NCBI GenBank assembly: GCA_002403305.1 | Contig: DHHM01000011.1 | Location: 4,164-68,163 of the forward strand | Direction: 5' to 3' | DNA from: Bacteroidales bacterium UBA4772 | Lineage (GTDB): Bacteria > Bacteroidota > Bacteroidia > Bacteroidales > VadinHA17 | DNA length: 64,000 bases | Shown here: positions 1-7,673 of the stretch, piece by piece | Numbering within the stretch: position 1 is the stretch's first letter | Layout: the number at the start of each line of letters is the position of its first letter | The notes under the pieces: generated by a model | What the model was told of the DNA's origin: nothing | What the model saw: only the letters and a program-made list of their open reading frames with translations | Databases searched by the model: none | Position numbers and translations under genes: made by a program

Positions 1-324
1 GAGGCGGGATCTGAAGGAAGCCGGAGGCAAAGTCCCGGTCTGACGAACAGGAACTTCATAAAAGGCCTAAGGCTGCGGATAAGTTTGCAAGACAAAACGA
101 AGTCCGATACTGTCCGGAGCAGCCAAGGTAAATGAAGCAGACAGATGGGATAAAAGTTATCGTTCTTACCCGGGGATACCTCACGGACATGACAAGACGG
201 AGTATGCGTCATGGTCGAAAGAAGGTTTACCGTGAGGAGTCAGCCGGGGCCATAGTACTGAGGGGACGACACCCCGCAGGAAGGGCCGAACCTTAAGGAG
301 TGAGAAGTAAATGAAAGTTACCAC

Positions 325-838
325 ATGAAAGGGAGAGAGCAGAAAATCTTTGAGAGATCAAAGACCTGCCCGCATGGAGATAGGACGGCATCCGAAGGAC
401 ATGAGGGAGGGCAGACTGCGTATACATCCCAAAAGTGTTGCCAAGATGAAAGCCCGTATTAAGAAGCTGACATCAAGGAGCAACGGCTGGGGTAATGACC
501 GGAGGAAGGAAGCACTGAGACAGTATATTAAAGGCTGGGTGCAATACTTCAGGCTGGCAGACATGAAGATGCTGCTGGTAAGTGTTGATAAGTGGTATCG
601 CCGGAGGTTACGTATGGTTATCTGGAAACAATGGAAACGGATAAAGACCAAGATAGCTAATCTCAGAAAGCTGGGCATTAATAAGCATAAGGCTTACGAG
701 TGGGCGAACACAAGGAAAGGCTATTGGCACATTGCAGGTAGTTATATCCTTGCCACGACTATTACCACAGAGCGTCTCCGCCTTGCTGGCTTCGTCTTCT
801 TATCGGACTACTTCATTAAGGTGAAAGTTTTATCTTAG
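325..838 (+). pseudogene. Group II intron maturase remnant, reverse-transcriptase core deleted
   Basis: An ATG at 325 opens a frame (MKGREQKIFERSK...) that resembles the usual first 30 residues of Bacteroidota intron maturases and runs to about 415. From about 417 a different frame carries the C-terminal maturase domain (RIHPKSVAKMKARIKKLTSR, then GWVQYF and YRRRLRMVIWKQWK) up to the stop at 836-838. The reverse-transcriptase fingers and palm, including the YADD active site expected between these parts, are absent. The two ends are joined out of frame. An internal deletion with frameshift is the simplest explanation. The C-terminal piece alone could be translated from a start at 350 or 374 (162 or 154 aa), but it would have no polymerase activity. 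Confidence 0.85.
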
Positions 839-841
839 GGA

Positions 842-931
842 ACCGCCGTATACGAGACCCGTACGTACGGTGGTGTGAGAGGTCGGAAAATGAAATAGGA
901 GGAAACCTATTTCATTTTCCTCCTACTCGAT
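842..931 (+). ncRNA. Group II intron domains V and VI
   Basis: Domain V is a hairpin whose outer strands ACCGCCGTA (842-850) and TACGGTGGT (866-874) pair over nine positions with one G-U. Domain VI follows. GGAAAATGAAATAGG pairs perfectly with CCTATTTCATTTTCC, and at its base GAG-AGG pairs with CCT-CTC, leaving a single bulged A at 925, the expected branch-point adenosine. These are the catalytic and branch-point parts of the ribozyme and appear undamaged. Confidence 0.8.
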
Positions 932-939
932 TTTATGAG

Positions 940-1012
940 TCGGGGTGAGAAGACTCGAACTTCCGGCCCCTACGTCCCGAACGTAGTACGCTACCAACTG
1001 CGCTACACCCCG
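940..1012 (-). tRNA. tRNA-Pro (anticodon CGG)
   Basis: Read on the minus strand, this gives a full cloverleaf. The acceptor CGGGGTG/CACCCCG pairs perfectly, the D-arm includes AGTTGGTAG, the anticodon stem CTACG/CGTAG encloses loop TTCGGGA with anticodon CGG (proline, codon CCG), and the T-loop is TTCGAGT. The discriminator base is A and no CCA is encoded, as is usual in Bacteroidota. The 3' end lies about eight bases from the end of the intron, which runs in the opposite direction. Confidence 0.95.
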
Positions 1013-1016
1013 ATTC

Positions 1017-1044
1017 GTACGCCGTAGCCTTGGCGAAGGCGTAC
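1017..1044. repeat. Short inverted repeat beside tRNA-Pro
   Basis: GTACGCC and GGCGTAC form 7-bp arms around a 14-base centre that can itself pair (GCCTT/AAGGC). A second, weaker inverted repeat lies at about 1096-1136 (CCGCCAGAGTCCTT against AAGGATGGCGG). No gene is visible between 1013 and 1219, so the 207-base gap holds only these hairpins. They may be an intergenic palindrome or tRNA-region terminator. Confidence 0.4.
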
Positions 1045-1219
1045 TTTATTCACCGCATCCGCCGATGGGCGAAGTTGGTGGATATTGACTCCATATCCGC
1101 CAGAGTCCTTCGTCAAGACTATGGTCTCCAAAGGATGGCGGAGAAGGAGGCTTGGTCCTGACGTTAATCAGGTGTGCAAAATTAATAATTTTTTTTATCC
1201 CGACGGAACTTTTTTCCTG

Positions 1220-1606
1220 TTAAAGAGCCAGCTCGGCTATCTTGCGGTGCAGATCGTTGCTGCTGACCGGCTTGGGCAGATAATCAGTACAGCCGGCCTC
1301 GAGGGCACGGCGCCGGTCATCAGGGAATGCATATGCCGTAACCGCCACTATCGGCAGCTTCGCAAAAGCCTCCTCACTGCGGAGACGACGGGTGAGCGAC
1401 AGACCGTCCTCGTCGCCTTTCAGGGATATATCCATAAGCACAAAACCAAAGCTCCTGCTGTGCAGTAAATCCCAGGCCTCCCTGGCCGAGGCTGCCACAT
1501 AGGTGTCATACATGCCCGAAAGCAGCTTGGTGAAGTAAAGCTGACTGTGCGGGTCGTCTTCCACAATCAGAATGGACATTCTTTGCGACGGTGATGGTTC
1601 TTTCAT
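1220..1606 (-). CDS. Stand-alone response regulator receiver protein
   Basis: A 128-aa CheY-like receiver with no output domain. The acidic pair DD lies at 17-18, the phosphoacceptor is Asp59 (VLMDISL), the conserved Thr is Thr90 (VAVTAY) and the conserved Lys is Lys112 (LPKP). Such single-domain receivers pass a phosphate between histidine kinases and targets, or act by direct binding. No kinase is encoded nearby. The start at 1606 overlaps the stop of the upstream DUF362 gene in an ATGA arrangement, so the two are probably translated together. An internal Met10 is the alternative start. The partner and function are unknown. Confidence 0.85.
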   Translation of the reverse strand: MKEPSPSQRMSILIVEDDPHSQLYFTKLLSGMYDTYVAASAREAWDLLHSRSFGFVLMDISLKGDEDGLSLTRRLRSEEAFAKLPIVAVTAYAFPDDRRRALEAGCTDYLPKPVSSNDLHRKIAELAL

Positions 1607-2733
1607 AAACGTATCAGTTTATATGATAAAGAGCCGGCTTTTATCTTTTCGGCATGAACGAGAGCCGTATTCCAGTCGGTGTTGCCGTGTGCCATCCGGA
1701 ACTTGTCAGCCCCGCTCAGATCATCTCCTGTCTCTTTGTCCCACAAATGCCGTGCCGCAGGAGCAGCCATAACCATATCTGCACATGCCCTGTCAAGTGC
1801 AACAGGGTCTGTTGAGGCAGCGATGCCTATATCATCGATCAGCGGCCTGTCATTGTGCCCCCAGCAGTCGCAGTCGGGCGAGACGTCAATGATGAAACTG
1901 ATATGCAACGAGGGTTTGCCTTTTATCACGGCCAGCGCATATTCTGCAATCTTTTTGCTAAGGGTGTCTCCCTCTGAACCCCACACCACCCTGGCGGCAT
2001 CATACTGGCAAACAGCCACGCACTGGCCGCAACCGGTACACCTGTCATTGTCTATGTGAGCCTTTCTGTCTTCACCGAGATGAACGGCATCATGGGCACA
2101 GTTGATGACACATATGTTGCATCCGGTACAGTTCTTTTCATAGATGACAGGCGGATTGCCTGAGTGGAGGAAGAGTTTTCCGCCGACGGAAGCACAGCCC
2201 ATGCCCAGGTTCTTCAGCGCACCGCCAAAGCCAGTCTGCTCATGCCCCTTAAAGTGATTCATGGATATGATAATGTCAGCATCAGCTATGGCGGTGCCTA
2301 TCATGGCATTGCGGGTATAGTCGAGGTTCACCTCTATCTCACGGTAATCGGTGCCCTTGACGCCGTCGCCAATAATGACGTGACACCCTGTAGATAGGGG
2401 GTTATAGCCGTTGGCATATGCCGCCTCGATATGATCGGGGGCATTGGCACGCTCACCATGGTACAGCGTGTTGCAGTCGGTGAGGAAGGGCTTGCCGCCT
2501 CTGGCCTTTACCATTTTGACTATGACGGCAGCGAAGTTGGGCCTGAGGTATGCCAGGTTGCCCGGCTCGCCGAAATGGATCTTGATGGCGGTCATCTTGC
2601 GGTTGAAGTCGATCTCATCGATCCCCGCAGCTTTAACCAGCTTCTCAAGCTTTTTCATAAGGTTGAGCGAAGGCGTACTTCGCATATCGGTAAAGTACAC
2701 CCGTGATGGTTGCATCTGTCTGCTGCCGGTCAC
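1603..2733 (-). CDS. DUF362 protein with two 4Fe-4S ferredoxin motifs
   Basis: A 376-aa protein with an N-terminal DUF362 domain (VYFTDMRS, then IKIHFGEPGN and the NHFKGHEQTGFGGALKNLGM stretch) and a central bacterial ferredoxin insert. The insert carries two cluster motifs, CTGCNICVINC and CTGCGQCVAVC, each followed by a distal Cys pattern typical of 4Fe-4S binding. It is probably a cytoplasmic iron-sulfur protein, since no signal peptide is visible. The precise reaction of this family is not established. It starts three bases after pfkA stops and overlaps the downstream receiver gene, so pfkA-DUF362-receiver may be one operon. Met7 (2715) is an alternative start closer to the family N-terminus. 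Confidence 0.85.
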   Translation of the reverse strand: MTGSRQMQPSRVYFTDMRSTPSLNLMKKLEKLVKAAGIDEIDFNRKMTAIKIHFGEPGNLAYLRPNFAAVIVKMVKARGGKPFLTDCNTLYHGERANAPDHIEAAYANGYNPLSTGCHVIIGDGVKGTDYREIEVNLDYTRNAMIGTAIADADIIISMNHFKGHEQTGFGGALKNLGMGCASVGGKLFLHSGNPPVIYEKNCTGCNICVINCAHDAVHLGEDRKAHIDNDRCTGCGQCVAVCQYDAARVVWGSEGDTLSKKIAEYALAVIKGKPSLHISFIIDVSPDCDCWGHNDRPLIDDIGIAASTDPVALDRACADMVMAAPAARHLWDKETGDDLSGADKFRMAHGNTDWNTALVHAEKIKAGSLSYKLIRL

Positions 2734-2736
2734 TGA

Positions 2737-3717
2737 TCAGACGTTAAGTATGTCGATTATGTCAACGAGATGCTGCTTGAGTCCCTTGTGCTGTTTCACC
2801 GCTTTCCTGAATGGTATGAGCACTATCTCATCGCTCTGCAGCCCGACCATCACGCTCTGCTGTCCGTCGAGCAGCGCCTCCACTGCAGCATTGCCCAGCC
2901 TGCTGGCATTGACACGGTCGAGGGCTGAGGGTGAGCCGCCCCTCTGCAGGTGTCCCAGGATTACCACCCTGACTTCATAGCCGGTAAGCTCCGGCTTCAG
3001 TTTCTCTGCTATGGCAAGGGCACCTCCCTCTTCATCTCCTTCGGCAACGATGATGATGTTGCTCGATTTCTTCCTCCTATTGCCTGTCTCAATCATTTTG
3101 GTGATGTTGCGCGCATCGCCCTTGATCTCAGGCATGATGATGGCCTCCGCCCCGCTTGCAATGCCGCTGTAAAGTGCAATATGGCCGGCCTCGGCTCCCA
3201 TCACCTCAACAAAGAACATCCGGCTCATGGAGCTGGCAGTGTCACGTATCTTGTCAACGGCCTCAACAACGGTGTTGAGCGCTGTATCATAGCCGATTGT
3301 ATAATCTGTACCGAAGATGTCATTGTCAATCGTGCCGGGGACACCGACAAAAGGTATGTTGTGTTCTTCGTTGAAGAGGCTTGCTCCCTTGAATGAGCCG
3401 TCGCCGCCGATAACCACCACTCCGTCGATCTCTGCTGCCCTGAGGTTCTCATAGGCCTTCTGCCTTCCCTCCGGCGTCCTGAATGCCTCGCAGCGGGCAG
3501 TCTTCAGTATTGTGCCTCCGCGCTGAATGGTGTCCGACACCGTATGCGCATAAAGCTGCTTGAAATTGGCATTCACCATGCCCAGATAACCGTGCCTTAT
3601 ACCTATCACCTCCAGGTCGTTATAGATGGCAGTGCGGGTGACAGCCCGTATGGCTGCATTCATGCCGGGAGCGTCACCACCAGATGTGAGAACGCCTATC
3701 TTCTTAATTTTCCCCAT
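2737..3717 (-). CDS. pfkA: ATP-dependent 6-phosphofructokinase
   Basis: A 326-aa cytoplasmic enzyme that phosphorylates fructose 6-phosphate to the 1,6-bisphosphate in glycolysis. The N-terminus carries the nucleotide-binding signature GVLTSGGDAPGMNAAIRA. Other family motifs are GGDGSFKGA (ATP site, with the Gly-Asp-Gly typical of ATP- rather than PPi-using enzymes), PGTIDND (catalytic Asp region) and MGAEAGHIAL. The C-terminal HLQRGGSPSALDR is also conserved. Length fits the bacterial type A family. The gene lies 71 bases from ispH on the same strand and just before the DUF362 gene. Confidence 0.96.
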   Translation of the reverse strand: MGKIKKIGVLTSGGDAPGMNAAIRAVTRTAIYNDLEVIGIRHGYLGMVNANFKQLYAHTVSDTIQRGGTILKTARCEAFRTPEGRQKAYENLRAAEIDGVVVIGGDGSFKGASLFNEEHNIPFVGVPGTIDNDIFGTDYTIGYDTALNTVVEAVDKIRDTASSMSRMFFVEVMGAEAGHIALYSGIASGAEAIIMPEIKGDARNITKMIETGNRRKKSSNIIIVAEGDEEGGALAIAEKLKPELTGYEVRVVILGHLQRGGSPSALDRVNASRLGNAAVEALLDGQQSVMVGLQSDEIVLIPFRKAVKQHKGLKQHLVDIIDILNV

Positions 3718-3788
3718 TGAACAAATGATTTAACAGACTACGAAATTACTATTATTTTGTGCAATGTCAATTTAGAGCTTCAACATTG

Positions 3789-4664
3789 TCACATCTTCTC
3801 AACAATACCGGCTATATCCTGGATAAGCCATTTAGGGGTCGATGTGGCACCGCAGATACCTATGCTTCCAGCATCCCTGAGCCACTCAATATCAATCTCC
3901 TCAGGTGAAGAGATGAAGTAAGAGTTTTCGTTCTCCCTTTTGCACACGTCGAAAAGCATGCGGCCGTTCGAGCTCTTCCTGCCGCTAACGAACAGAATCA
4001 CATCATGTTCCCTGGAAAACTCCCTGAGGCGCGGCTCACGGTCAGAGACCTGCCTGCAGATGGTGTTGTAAACCTTAAAATTGTTGCCCGGATGGTTCTC
4101 TCTCTCCTGCTCCAGCTTCAGCCGTATTATCTCTGCCACCACCTCATACTCGGTTTTGCTGCGGGTTGTCTGTGCGAAGAGCCATACGGGTCTGGTAAAG
4201 TCAATCTTCACGATGTCATGCCTTCCTGTAACGAGGATACCTTTATCTCCTGCGGCTCCCAGCAGGCCAATCACTTCAGCATGGTCCTCCTTGCCGAATA
4301 TGACAATCTGCCCCTCCTCTTCCCTTGATACTTTCTGCACCCTTTTTATCTTTTCCTGCATCGAGTGCACAATGGGGCAGGTGGCATCTATGATGGTGAT
4401 GTTGTTCTCACGTGCCTTCTCATAGGTAGAGGGAGGCTCGCCGTGCGCCCTTACCAGCACCTTGCAATCGCGCAGCTGCTCAAACTGATCGTAGGTAATG
4501 GTGACCAGCCCAAGTTTTTTGAGGCGGTCAACTTCGATGTCGTTGTGTACTATCTCACCGAGGCAGTATACGTCTTCGCCTTCCTCCAGCGCCTCTTCGG
4601 CAATTCTGACGGCGTTCTCCACTCCAAAGCAAAAGCCAGACCCGGCTTCTATTTCAACTTTCAT
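3789..4664 (-). CDS. ispH: 4-hydroxy-3-methylbut-2-enyl diphosphate reductase
   Basis: A 291-aa iron-sulfur enzyme that performs the last step of the MEP isoprenoid pathway, reducing HMBPP to IPP and DMAPP. The three cluster-binding cysteines are visible: Cys12 (GFCFGVENAV), Cys96 (DATCPIV) and Cys203 (NTICRQVSDRE). The proton-donor Glu region lies in EDHAE. Its first codons overlap the end of cmk by 11 bases, so cmk-ispH are co-transcribed and probably translationally coupled. This cmk-ispH pairing is common in Bacteroidota. Confidence 0.97.
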   Translation of the reverse strand: MKVEIEAGSGFCFGVENAVRIAEEALEEGEDVYCLGEIVHNDIEVDRLKKLGLVTITYDQFEQLRDCKVLVRAHGEPPSTYEKARENNITIIDATCPIVHSMQEKIKRVQKVSREEEGQIVIFGKEDHAEVIGLLGAAGDKGILVTGRHDIVKIDFTRPVWLFAQTTRSKTEYEVVAEIIRLKLEQERENHPGNNFKVYNTICRQVSDREPRLREFSREHDVILFVSGRKSSNGRMLFDVCKRENENSYFISSPEEIDIEWLRDAGSIGICGATSTPKWLIQDIAGIVEKM

Positions 4665-5355
4665 TGATTGTCTGCTTAAAGAGTTTCCTGAACCAGACCA
4701 TCTGTTCTGCGGGTGTCATATCACTGTTGTCCAGCACCACGGCGTCATCAGCCTTGCGCAGGGGGCTCGCCTCACGTGATGAGTCGATCCGGTCGCGTTC
4801 ATTAATATTTTTCTCAACGGCAGCATAGTCTGCCGGCAGCCCTTTCCCCAGCAGCTCCAGGTAGCGGCGCCGTGCCCTGACCTCGGGGGTGGCGGTCATG
4901 AAGATCTTGAGTTCAGCTTCCGGGAAAACCACGGTACCTATGTCGCGACCGTCCATGACGATACCTCCTCCGGCCCCGGTCTCACGCTGCAGTTCCACCA
5001 GCTTTCTCCTCACCTCGGGGATGGTGCTGACGGCACTGACGTTGTCCGATACGGCCCTGTCGCGTATCTCCCTCTCTACATTCTCGCCGTTAAGCACGGT
5101 CTCGTTAAAGCCTGTCTCTCTGTTTAGCAGGAAGGTGATGCTTATCTCCGGAAGGAGACTGACCACGCTGCCGGCGTCAGCCACGCCCCCGGTGACATAT
5201 CCCCGGCGCAGACAGTAGAGGGTCACGGCCCGGTACATGGCGCCGGAGTCGATGTAGAGGTAATCCAGTTCAGATGCTATGGCCTTTGCGAAGGTGCTCT
5301 TGCCGCACGACGAATATCCGTCAACGGTTATTGTGATTTTTTTCTTTTTTTTCAT
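4654..5355 (-). CDS. cmk: Cytidylate kinase
   Basis: A 233-aa P-loop nucleoside monophosphate kinase that phosphorylates CMP and dCMP using ATP. The P-loop is GYSSCGKSTFAK near the N-terminus, followed by DSGAMYRAVT and MDGRDIGTVVFP, the CMP-binding motifs of the family, and then RARRRYLEL. The start at 5355 (MKKKKKITI) was chosen over an upstream Met at 5388. The shorter protein fits the family, and a good promoter motif (5371-5364) lies only nine bases before it, giving a nearly leaderless transcript. It overlaps ispH by 11 bases. Confidence 0.95.
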   Translation of the reverse strand: MKKKKKITITVDGYSSCGKSTFAKAIASELDYLYIDSGAMYRAVTLYCLRRGYVTGGVADAGSVVSLLPEISITFLLNRETGFNETVLNGENVEREIRDRAVSDNVSAVSTIPEVRRKLVELQRETGAGGGIVMDGRDIGTVVFPEAELKIFMTATPEVRARRRYLELLGKGLPADYAAVEKNINERDRIDSSREASPLRKADDAVVLDNSDMTPAEQMVWFRKLFKQTINES

Positions 5356-5363
5356 CCGGGCAG

Positions 5364-5371
5364 CAAAGTTA
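5364..5371 (-). promoter_or_regulatory. Candidate -7 promoter element for cmk-ispH
   Basis: Read on the minus strand this is TAACTTTG, matching the Bacteroidota sigma-A -7 consensus TAnnTTTG. The expected transcription start is within a few bases of the cmk ATG at 5355. No clear -33 element was seen. Confidence 0.55.
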
Positions 5372-5404
5372 TAACGAAAGAGGGTCATTCAGGTTCATCT
5401 GGCA

Positions 5405-6412
5405 TCACTTTTTAAAGATCATCTCAGGCCTCAGGGTCACGGTCAGGTGGTTGGTGCCTCCGGCAGGGTGAAAAGCCTCACGGCCGTAAGCCAGGTCAAA
5501 ACTCCCGGTTCTGAACCCGAATCCTGCCGAGAAGCCTGACACTCCCGTTCTCTGTTCCAGGCGCATCTCCGCCCTCCGGCCGTAGTTCAGCCCGAAGCCC
5601 ATCCAGAAGGAGTCGGCGGGGAGTATCTCCACGCCAATTATAGCGTGTCTGAGCAGGTTCTCCCCGAAGCCGCCAGCCGGGGTGTCATCCTCAGGGTCGT
5701 AGTCATAGGTAAGGTCAGGCTTCTCCAGGTGCCTGAGTGTCAGCGAGAAGCTGAAGGGGGCGTGTGCCAGCCTCTTTGTCACCCCGGCGATGATCTCCAG
5801 AGGCAGGGGTTCCCCACCCCGGCCGGTGTGACTTTTGATCTGAAAACCGGCGTTCCTGATCACCACTCCTGCGTCAAGCAGCAGCCTCCTGTTGCTCCAG
5901 GTGGCCCCTATGTCAGTGCACACCCCCGCGGAGAAGTAGCGTTCAAGGTGCGAGAAGACCGGCTTGAGGGCAATGCCCACCGTGAATGAGGAGTCTATCT
6001 GAAACGACCATGCAGCATTGAAAGCATATTCGGCAGCGGTAAAAGTGCCGGTGATGTTACCGGCAGCATCGGCCTCCGTGAAATGTCCGTAGCTGATGAA
6101 GCTCACTCCCGCGGCAAAGGTTCCCCGCCTCTCCGTATCCATGGCCCATGCTGCATGGCCGTAGGTAATACCTGCAAACCAGGTGGAGAAGCTAAGCGAT
6201 ATATCATTATCCATCGACCCGCGGAGGAGGGCCGGGTTCCAGTAGGGGAGGCTCAGGTCATCACGGTCATCCGAGACGGTGATGCCTCCTGTGGCCGTGG
6301 CAAAGGCTGAGTGACTGAGGTTCAGGAACTCATAGGTGTTGTCACCACCCGCCTGTCCGCTGAGCGGCAGGAGAGTGATAAGCATAATGAGTGATAGAGC
6401 CTGTAGCCTCAT
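5405..6412 (-). CDS. porQ: Type IX secretion system protein PorQ
   Basis: A protein of about 335 aa with a signal peptide (MRLQALSLIMLITLLPLSG, Gln next) and a beta-rich body ending in alternating hydrophobic strands and a terminal aromatic/Phe-rich strand, as in outer-membrane barrels of the PorV/PorQ (FadL-like) group. The N-terminal motif TYEFLNLSHSAFATATGG is characteristic of PorQ. PorQ is needed for type IX secretion of cargo with C-terminal sorting domains. Its placement next to cmk recurs in Bacteroidota. The start at 6412 is preferred over 6451 because of the signal peptide and the promoter motif just upstream. Confidence 0.88.
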   Translation of the reverse strand: MRLQALSLIMLITLLPLSGQAGGDNTYEFLNLSHSAFATATGGITVSDDRDDLSLPYWNPALLRGSMDNDISLSFSTWFAGITYGHAAWAMDTERRGTFAAGVSFISYGHFTEADAAGNITGTFTAAEYAFNAAWSFQIDSSFTVGIALKPVFSHLERYFSAGVCTDIGATWSNRRLLLDAGVVIRNAGFQIKSHTGRGGEPLPLEIIAGVTKRLAHAPFSFSLTLRHLEKPDLTYDYDPEDDTPAGGFGENLLRHAIIGVEILPADSFWMGFGLNYGRRAEMRLEQRTGVSGFSAGFGFRTGSFDLAYGREAFHPAGGTNHLTVTLRPEMIFKK

Positions 6413-6430
6413 GTCGTGGCAGATTGCAAA

Positions 6431-6438
6431 CAAAGATA
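6431..6438 (-). promoter_or_regulatory. Candidate -7 promoter element for porQ
   Basis: The minus strand reads TATCTTTG, a match to TAnnTTTG. It lies 19 bases upstream of the chosen porQ start and supports the shorter reading frame. Confidence 0.5.
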
Positions 6439-6484
6439 ATACTATCGGCAAAACGGGGTGCGCAGGTTGATAATTCAGGTTGCT

Positions 6485-7399
6485 TTATGCACTCCTGCCG
6501 GCAAGGTCGAGCCCGATGGCGGAGCTCTTTTTCTTTTCGGCCTGCGATAGGAACAATCCTACGATGACTATCACTATGCCCACACCGTTATTGAGGGTCA
6601 GCCTGTCACCGATGACGAGGAACGCAAAGAGGGCAGTGAATATGGGGACGAGGTTGGTGAAGAGGTTGGCACGGGATATGCCAAGGTGTCTGACCGAGTA
6701 TGCAAAGAGAACGAATGCACCACCGGAGGCAAATATCGCCAGCAGCACAATGGAACCGAAGCTCTCGGCTACAATCCCGGTGGAGAGCATCTTTCTGAGA
6801 TCAAATATCAGGAAGAGAGGCAGGAACAGGATGATGCCTATGGTATTCTGGATATTGACAATGCTGACCGGATTGTAATGCGTTACCAGCCTTTGGAGGA
6901 CCATATTGTAACCCAAAGCGGCGATGACAGCCAGGAACAGCAATGCCAGTCCCTTCATGCTCATCGACAATCCTCCTCCGCTGTTGGTGATGAAAATTAT
7001 TACCCCGACAAATAAGATCAACACCCCTATATAGTTGACTAGCCTGAGCTTCTCCCGGTAGAAGACCCATGCAAAGATGACAGTAAAGACCGGGATGGTG
7101 GATATCATCACTGAACCCACCGTTGATGAGACATAGGTAAGCCCGAAACTCTCTCCCAGGAAATAGAGGAAAGGCTCGAAGAAAGCCAGCAGCAGGAAGT
7201 ACTTGCGGTCGACCTTCCTCACACCCATGAAGCCATGGGTGATCCATAGGTAACCCGAAAGAAAGAGCGAGGCAATGCATAACCGTATAAAAATTATGGT
7301 TATCGGGTCATAATGCCTGTTGGCAATCTTGAACCAGACAAACGAGAATGACCAGAAGATCATTGACAATACCAGGGCTGTGTAAGGTCTGCCTTTCAT
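6485..7399 (-). CDS. EamA/DMT-family transporter
   Basis: A 304-aa integral membrane protein with ten predicted hydrophobic helices arranged as two EamA repeats (about residues 1-140 and 150-295), the architecture of the drug/metabolite transporter superfamily. Features include the N-terminal helix with FWSFSFVWFKIANR, the half-repeat end VNYIGVLILFVGVIIF, and the second-repeat equivalent LTLNNGVGIVIVIVGLFL. Members export amino acids, metabolites or drugs, and the substrate cannot be told from sequence. It is the first gene of the minus-strand block and diverges from etfB across a 274-base gap. Confidence 0.85.
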   Translation of the reverse strand: MKGRPYTALVLSMIFWSFSFVWFKIANRHYDPITIIFIRLCIASLFLSGYLWITHGFMGVRKVDRKYFLLLAFFEPFLYFLGESFGLTYVSSTVGSVMISTIPVFTVIFAWVFYREKLRLVNYIGVLILFVGVIIFITNSGGGLSMSMKGLALLFLAVIAALGYNMVLQRLVTHYNPVSIVNIQNTIGIILFLPLFLIFDLRKMLSTGIVAESFGSIVLLAIFASGGAFVLFAYSVRHLGISRANLFTNLVPIFTALFAFLVIGDRLTLNNGVGIVIVIVGLFLSQAEKKKSSAIGLDLAGRSA

Positions 7400-7529
7400 T
7401 TTTAAGGAAACAGTGATAATTATCCGGCGGGCGAAGTTAATTCAATATTTCAAATCATGTCCAAATAAAACAATATCCTATAGCATCGGGTGACATTCCA
7501 GGTGGTGCAAGTTCGACCATAGCCGGAAT

Positions 7530-7600
7530 GAGCACATGGAGAACTCTATAATACACAGTAGGACAGGTATATAATAAGCTGTTCTCTTTCGACCGTGCTC
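7530..7600. repeat. Long inverted repeat in the DMT-etfB gap
   Basis: Two nested arm pairs are visible. GAGCAC (7530-7535) pairs with GTGCTC (7595-7600), and GAGAAC (7539-7544) pairs with GTTCTC (7581-7586), around an A/T-rich centre. The gap 7400-7673 contains no gene. The repeat could be a terminator-like hairpin, an operator or a small structured RNA. Confidence 0.35.
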
Positions 7601-7642
7601 CTAAAAACTGTAATCTGTCTATTGCAGGCATGGTTTTATTGT

Positions 7643-7650
7643 TATATTTG
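7643..7650 (+). promoter_or_regulatory. Candidate promoter for etfBA-acd
   Basis: TATATTTG matches the Bacteroidota -7 consensus. A TTG at 7622-7624 lies 18 bases upstream, close to the expected -33 spacing. The predicted start of transcription is about 15 bases before the etfB ATG. Confidence 0.55.
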
Positions 7651-7673
7651 CCATTTCAATTGTGAGACGAGAT

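Larger units (their letters stand above)
1..931 (+). mobile_element. Group II intron, 3' portion (5' end outside window)
   Basis: Bases 1-310 are G/A-rich structured RNA of the kind that precedes a group II intron reading frame. They are followed by a broken maturase gene (325-838) and by recognisable domains V and VI (842-931). The 3' end is placed near 931 because the last bases read CTACTCGAT and the likely branch-point A is at 925, six bases upstream. Group II introns are self-splicing retroelements that need the maturase for splicing and mobility. Here the RNA part looks intact but the protein is not, so movement would need a maturase from another copy. The 5' boundary lies before base 1. 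The intron class was not determined. Confidence 0.85.

Noticed and set aside
1085..1468. Plus-strand open frame of 127 codons
   Set aside because: It is antisense to a clear receiver-domain gene and has no recognisable domain.
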